The notes beneath the pieces are model-generated. The model saw nothing but the letters and a program-made list of their open reading frames with translations. It was not told the origin of the DNA and ran no database searches. DNA of 64,000 nt, from assembly GCF_002760655.1 (NCBI RefSeq), contig NZ_PDOC01000013.1, positions 1-64,000 on the forward strand, written 5' to 3'. This DNA comes from Massilia eurypsychrophila (GTDB lineage Bacteria; Pseudomonadota; Gammaproteobacteria; Burkholderiales; Burkholderiaceae_D). The position numbers were made by a program, and so were the translations under genes. Positions 61,703-64,000 of this stretch are shown in pieces (the first letter of the stretch is position 1; each line of letters opens with the position of its first letter).

Positions 61703-61840
61703 ATTGGCTCCGGTAAAAAAGGTTAAAGGCGGTTCACTGTTTCCACAGCCCTGTATGCCGCCACTGTCGGCCGTTGGCAGTGAGTTGTCAAAAGTTTCGT
61801 TACACTACTAACATCAATTGGTATTCGAGAGGGACAAACG

Positions 61841-62152
61841 ATGAGAATTATTCGAAGCAAGGATTTCACCGCAACGCGTGCTTGGGGTGCTGACGACATC
61901 GCTAACATGGGTGGAACTACGACCCGACTTCACTGGACGGACCAGCCGTACAGGTGGCATATAAACGACGGTGAAGAGGTATTCGCAGTTCTCGACGGCA
62001 CGGTCGATATGCACTACCGCGAGCTGGGCGTTGAGCACGTCGTGACCCTGGTGGTTGGAGACGTGTTTTTCGCGCACGTGGGATGTGAGCACGTCGCACA
62101 TCCTCGCGGAGAAGCACGCATTTTGGTTGTTGAACGTGACGGAAGCATCTGA
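61841..62152 (+). CDS. Cupin domain protein
   Basis: A 103-residue single-domain cupin with WHINDGEEVFAVLDGTVDMH (first motif) and GDVFFAHVGCEHVAHPRGEA (second motif), giving likely metal ligands His/Glu/His. Small stand-alone cupins have diverse roles; no substrate can be inferred. Preceded by a 138-base gap with its promoter presumably inside. Confidence 0.78.
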   Translation: MRIIRSKDFTATRAWGADDIANMGGTTTRLHWTDQPYRWHINDGEEVFAVLDGTVDMHYRELGVEHVVTLVVGDVFFAHVGCEHVAHPRGEARILVVERDGSI

Positions 62153-62208
62153 TCTCGCTACGCTGTCTTCCAAGGGCATCACCTATGTGATGTTGGGCTC
62201 AATCATGC

Positions 62209-62400
62209 TCAGCCATTTTTAGGTATCGGCACCTGCAGCGTCGCGCCGGCCGCTTCCCGTACGTCGGCCCAATCGAGCAGCGCCTTGAACAGCGGTTTGG
62301 CTGGGGCAGCATGCGCGCTGGCTGTACCGGATGACGCCACCTGATCAAAGGGCGCCAGTAGCAGCCAGCAGGTCCAGGACCAGGACCAGCCAAACGCCAA
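62209..62400 (-). CDS. Possible short ORF or remnant, unidentified
   Basis: A reverse frame of 63 residues has a Trp-rich hydrophobic start (FGWSWSWTCWLLLAPFDQVA) and a C-terminal KPLFKALLDWADVREAAGAT. It could be the end of a membrane protein whose 5' part was lost, since the frame is open upstream without a good start. No family recognised. Confidence 0.25.
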   Translation of the reverse strand: MAFGWSWSWTCWLLLAPFDQVASSGTASAHAAPAKPLFKALLDWADVREAAGATLQVPIPKNG

Positions 62401-62463
62401 CGCAAAAACAGCGTCAGATTCTTCAACGGCAGCGCGTAGGCCAGCCGTGAAGGAAAACGCTGC

Positions 62464-62823
62464 TCAGCTGGACGCGGAAAATTCTTCGAATGCCGCCAAC
62501 GCGTTGGCCGAATACATTGCCGATGGCCCGCCGCCCATGTAGATCGCCATCCCGAGGGCCTCTTCGAGTTCGGCTTTGGTGGTGCCCAGCCTCACCAGGG
62601 CCTGGACATGAAATCCGATGCATGCATCGCAATGGGCTGCGACGCCCAAGGCCAGCGCAATCAGTTCCTTGGTCTTCCTGTCAAGGGCGCCGTCACGCGA
62701 TGCGGCTCTTGCCAGGTCGCCAAACCCTTTCATTACATCGGGCAGGTCGTTGCGCAGTGTGGCCAGTTGTTTCGACACCGATGCGGTCAGTTCGCCGTAG
62801 CCTTTTGGAGCGGTGCTCATCAT
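62464..62823 (-). CDS. Carboxymuconolactone decarboxylase/AhpD-like family protein
   Basis: A 119-residue CMD-fold protein with the redox pair in AAHCDACIGFHVQALVRLGT (CxxC then His), typical of AhpD-like alkyl hydroperoxidase-type proteins, and GMAIYMGGGPSAMY near the end. The start at 62823 overlaps the stop of the DUF2892 gene (ATGA), with GGGA upstream, so the two are co-translated. Confidence 0.87.
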   Translation of the reverse strand: MMSTAPKGYGELTASVSKQLATLRNDLPDVMKGFGDLARAASRDGALDRKTKELIALALGVAAHCDACIGFHVQALVRLGTTKAELEEALGMAIYMGGGPSAMYSANALAAFEEFSASS

Positions 62824-63032
62824 TTTTTCCCTTTGGGCGTGTTGGTTCGCATCGGGCAGGTACGTATGCCAAACGGCAAATAGGCAGGGCAGAAGCGAAA
62901 GATACCCGTTGCCAAAGGTATCACGCCGACCCAGCCCCACGTGCCAATCGCGCCGGATAAGGTGGCAGCGATCAGGCCCAGGCCGGCCAGGATGCGGATT
63001 GTGCGGTCAATACTTCCCAAGTTTGCTTGCAT
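62820..63032 (-). CDS. DUF2892 (YgaP-like) membrane protein
   Basis: A 70-residue protein starting MQANLGSIDRTIRILAGLGL with two membrane helices separated by IGTWGWVGVIPLATGIFRFCPAYLPFG, a typical DUF2892/YgaP transmembrane domain with a Cys. It forms a two-gene unit with the AhpD-like gene. A TATAAT (reverse strand, about 63080) lies upstream as a likely -10. Confidence 0.85.
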   Translation of the reverse strand: MQANLGSIDRTIRILAGLGLIAATLSGAIGTWGWVGVIPLATGIFRFCPAYLPFGIRTCPMRTNTPKGKK

Positions 63033-63184
63033 GATTTTCCTCTTGATTTTGAAATGGCGTGAAGTGCTGTTGAGACTGATTATAAAAACTTGTTAATGCT
63101 TGAATATGGCAAGTAAGCAGTCGACCGGGGCAACAGTCGGCATGGATGTGCTGTGGCTTGCTCGGCTCAGTCGTATTGGTCGCC

Positions 63185-63472
63185 TCAATGTGAAAACCTC
63201 AGTGCCCCGGACAGCACCAGCGCCGCCAGGCAAGTCCAGCCGGAAAACAGCCAGCGCCAGACAGGCGCGCGCGGGATGAACCCCACGCCGCGCACGAAGC
63301 CGGTGCTCATCGCCACCAGCAAGGCGGTGACAAGGCCATGGTCGACGTTGCCGCCAAGGTCCGCCAGCATCGGGGGGTACAGGGTGCACGCGAGCATGAT
63401 TGCCACTGCGACGGTCAAACTCGGCGCGTGAATGCGCGAGGCAGCGGGGGTGGACGGGGCGCGCGCGATCAT
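63185..63472 (-). CDS. ybgE: Cyd operon YbgE family protein
   Basis: A 95-residue membrane protein with three hydrophobic segments (VAVAIMLACTLYPPMLADLG; GLVTALLVAMSTGFVRGVGF; LFSGWTCLAALVLSGAL). GFVRGVGFIPR is the recurrent YbgE motif. It overlaps the cydX stop by four bases (ATGA) and closes the cytochrome bd oxidase operon. Confidence 0.82.
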   Translation of the reverse strand: MIARAPSTPAASRIHAPSLTVAVAIMLACTLYPPMLADLGGNVDHGLVTALLVAMSTGFVRGVGFIPRAPVWRWLFSGWTCLAALVLSGALRFSH

Positions 63473-63591
63473 GGTCCTGCCTCGTCGCCCCGGGCCATCG
63501 ACCGGCCGGCTTCGTTCTCACCCCACATCGCATTCAAGATAGCCAGCGACAATGCAAACCCGACTCCGAGCACCCAGGCGAAATACCACAT
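63469..63591 (-). CDS. cydX: Cytochrome bd oxidase small subunit CydX
   Basis: A 40-residue protein: MWYFAWVLGVGFALSLAILN then AMWGENEAGRSMARGDEAGP. The MWYFAWxLG start, the single helix and the NAMWxE after it are diagnostic of CydX. It stabilises the haem site of the bd quinol oxidase. It lies 27 bases after cydB and shares an ATGA overlap with ybgE. Confidence 0.92.
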   Translation of the reverse strand: MWYFAWVLGVGFALSLAILNAMWGENEAGRSMARGDEAGP

Positions 63592-63618
63592 GATGTTTCC
63601 TTTTTAATTGAACGGCTG

Positions 63619-64000
63619 TCAGTAAGCGGAATGCTCATTGGCTTCGATGTGCGCAACCGTCACCTTGCCGCGCATGACCCGATACGCCCAGGAGGTGTAC
63701 ACCACGATCAGCGGCAGGAAGATCAGCGTGGCCCAGAACATGATCGCCAGGCTCAGATGGCTCGAGACGCTGTCCCACACGGTCAGGCTGGCGGCCGGCA
63801 TCGACGACGACGGCATGATGAAGGGGAACATCGATGCACCAGCGGTGCCGATCACGCCTACCACCGCCATCGACGAAGCCGCGAACGCGCCGAGCGTGTG
63901 GCGCGACAGCAGCAGCGCTGCCGCCGTGACCGCGCCCGCCAGGCCCAGCACCGGCAGCAACCAGAGCAGCGGTTGGCGAGCGTAATTGGCCATCCAGGCC
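63619..64000 (-). CDS. cydB: Cytochrome bd ubiquinol oxidase subunit II (C-terminal part)
   Basis: The last 126 residues of CydB are present; the gene continues beyond the right edge. MANYARQPLLWLLPVLGLAG, then SSMAVVGVIGTAGASMFPFI, MPSSSMPAASLTVWDSVSSH and MFWATLIFLPLIVVYTSWAY are typical of the C-terminal helices. Together with cydX and ybgE it forms the usual cydAB-X-ybgE order, encoding a high-affinity quinol oxidase for low oxygen. Confidence 0.92.
   Translation of the reverse strand, partial: AWMANYARQPLLWLLPVLGLAGAVTAAALLLSRHTLGAFAASSMAVVGVIGTAGASMFPFIMPSSSMPAASLTVWDSVSSHLSLAIMFWATLIFLPLIVVYTSWAYRVMRGKVTVAHIEANEHSAY

Noticed and set aside
1-64000. CRISPR array, insertion sequence ends or integrase
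   Set aside because: No regularly spaced repeats, transposase motifs or flanking inverted/direct repeats were seen; the truncations look like plain deletions.

Overview
The window looks like chromosome from a GC-rich Gram-negative betaproteobacterium, most likely Burkholderiales and plausibly Oxalobacteraceae (Massilia/Duganella/Herbaspirillum type). The evidence is two Burkholderiales-type trimeric porins, aerobic benzoyl-CoA (box) genes with a BoxR regulator, a nag-type salicylate/gentisate operon, many LysR regulators and a cydB-cydX-ybgE end. The genus is inference. No rRNA, tRNA, CRISPR array or intact insertion sequence was seen.

Layout: (1) 1-9.8 kb: a tautomerase/monooxygenase pair divergent from a LysR gene, an AraC regulator, then a Tat-type GMC alcohol oxidase, an aldehyde dehydrogenase and an outer-membrane transporter-like protein, followed by reverse-strand genes for a 4-oxalocrotonate decarboxylase-like enzyme, a nitroreductase and an exported alpha/beta hydrolase. 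(2) 9.9-17.1 kb: regulators and detoxification genes (extradiol-type dioxygenase, esterase, DoxX, quinone-reductase-like enzyme, class III alcohol dehydrogenase, GlxA-type regulator). (3) 17.2-29.4 kb: a NagR-like regulator divergent from nagAa-nagI-nagK-nagG-nagH-nagAb-livKHMGF-nagL-porin. It encodes import, salicylate 5-hydroxylation, gentisate ring cleavage, maleylpyruvate isomerisation and fumarylpyruvate hydrolysis. (4) 29.5-32.6 kb: a deletion scar where a second GMC oxidase gene and a sigma-54 activator gene have lost their 3' ends at one junction, with a consensus sigma-54 promoter left behind. (5) 32.7-53.1 kb: the box locus. A reverse operon (DUF4863, boxD, benzoate-CoA ligase, hydrolase, livKHMGF, soluble chemoreceptor, porin) takes up and activates benzoate. 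boxR and the forward boxC-boxB-boxA-ECH-HADH-ECH-MaoC genes epoxidise, open and beta-oxidise the ring. Similar operator-like sequences lie at the promoters on both sides of boxR. (6) 53.1-62.5 kb: an accessory, decaying stretch with several truncated genes, an orphan tadE/tadE/tadG set, an M20 peptidase with a divergent LysR gene, a GNAT and a cupin. (7) 62.5-64 kb: small redox genes and the end of the cytochrome bd oxidase operon, including a 40-residue cydX.

The window is mainly a dense aromatic-acid catabolic region. Two complete routes (salicylate-gentisate and benzoate-benzoyl-CoA) each carry their own branched-chain-amino-acid-type ABC importer and their own porin. The box route also carries a membrane-less chemoreceptor. 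Around the intact pathways are at least three junctions where pairs of neighbouring genes were truncated together, which suggests recent deletions.
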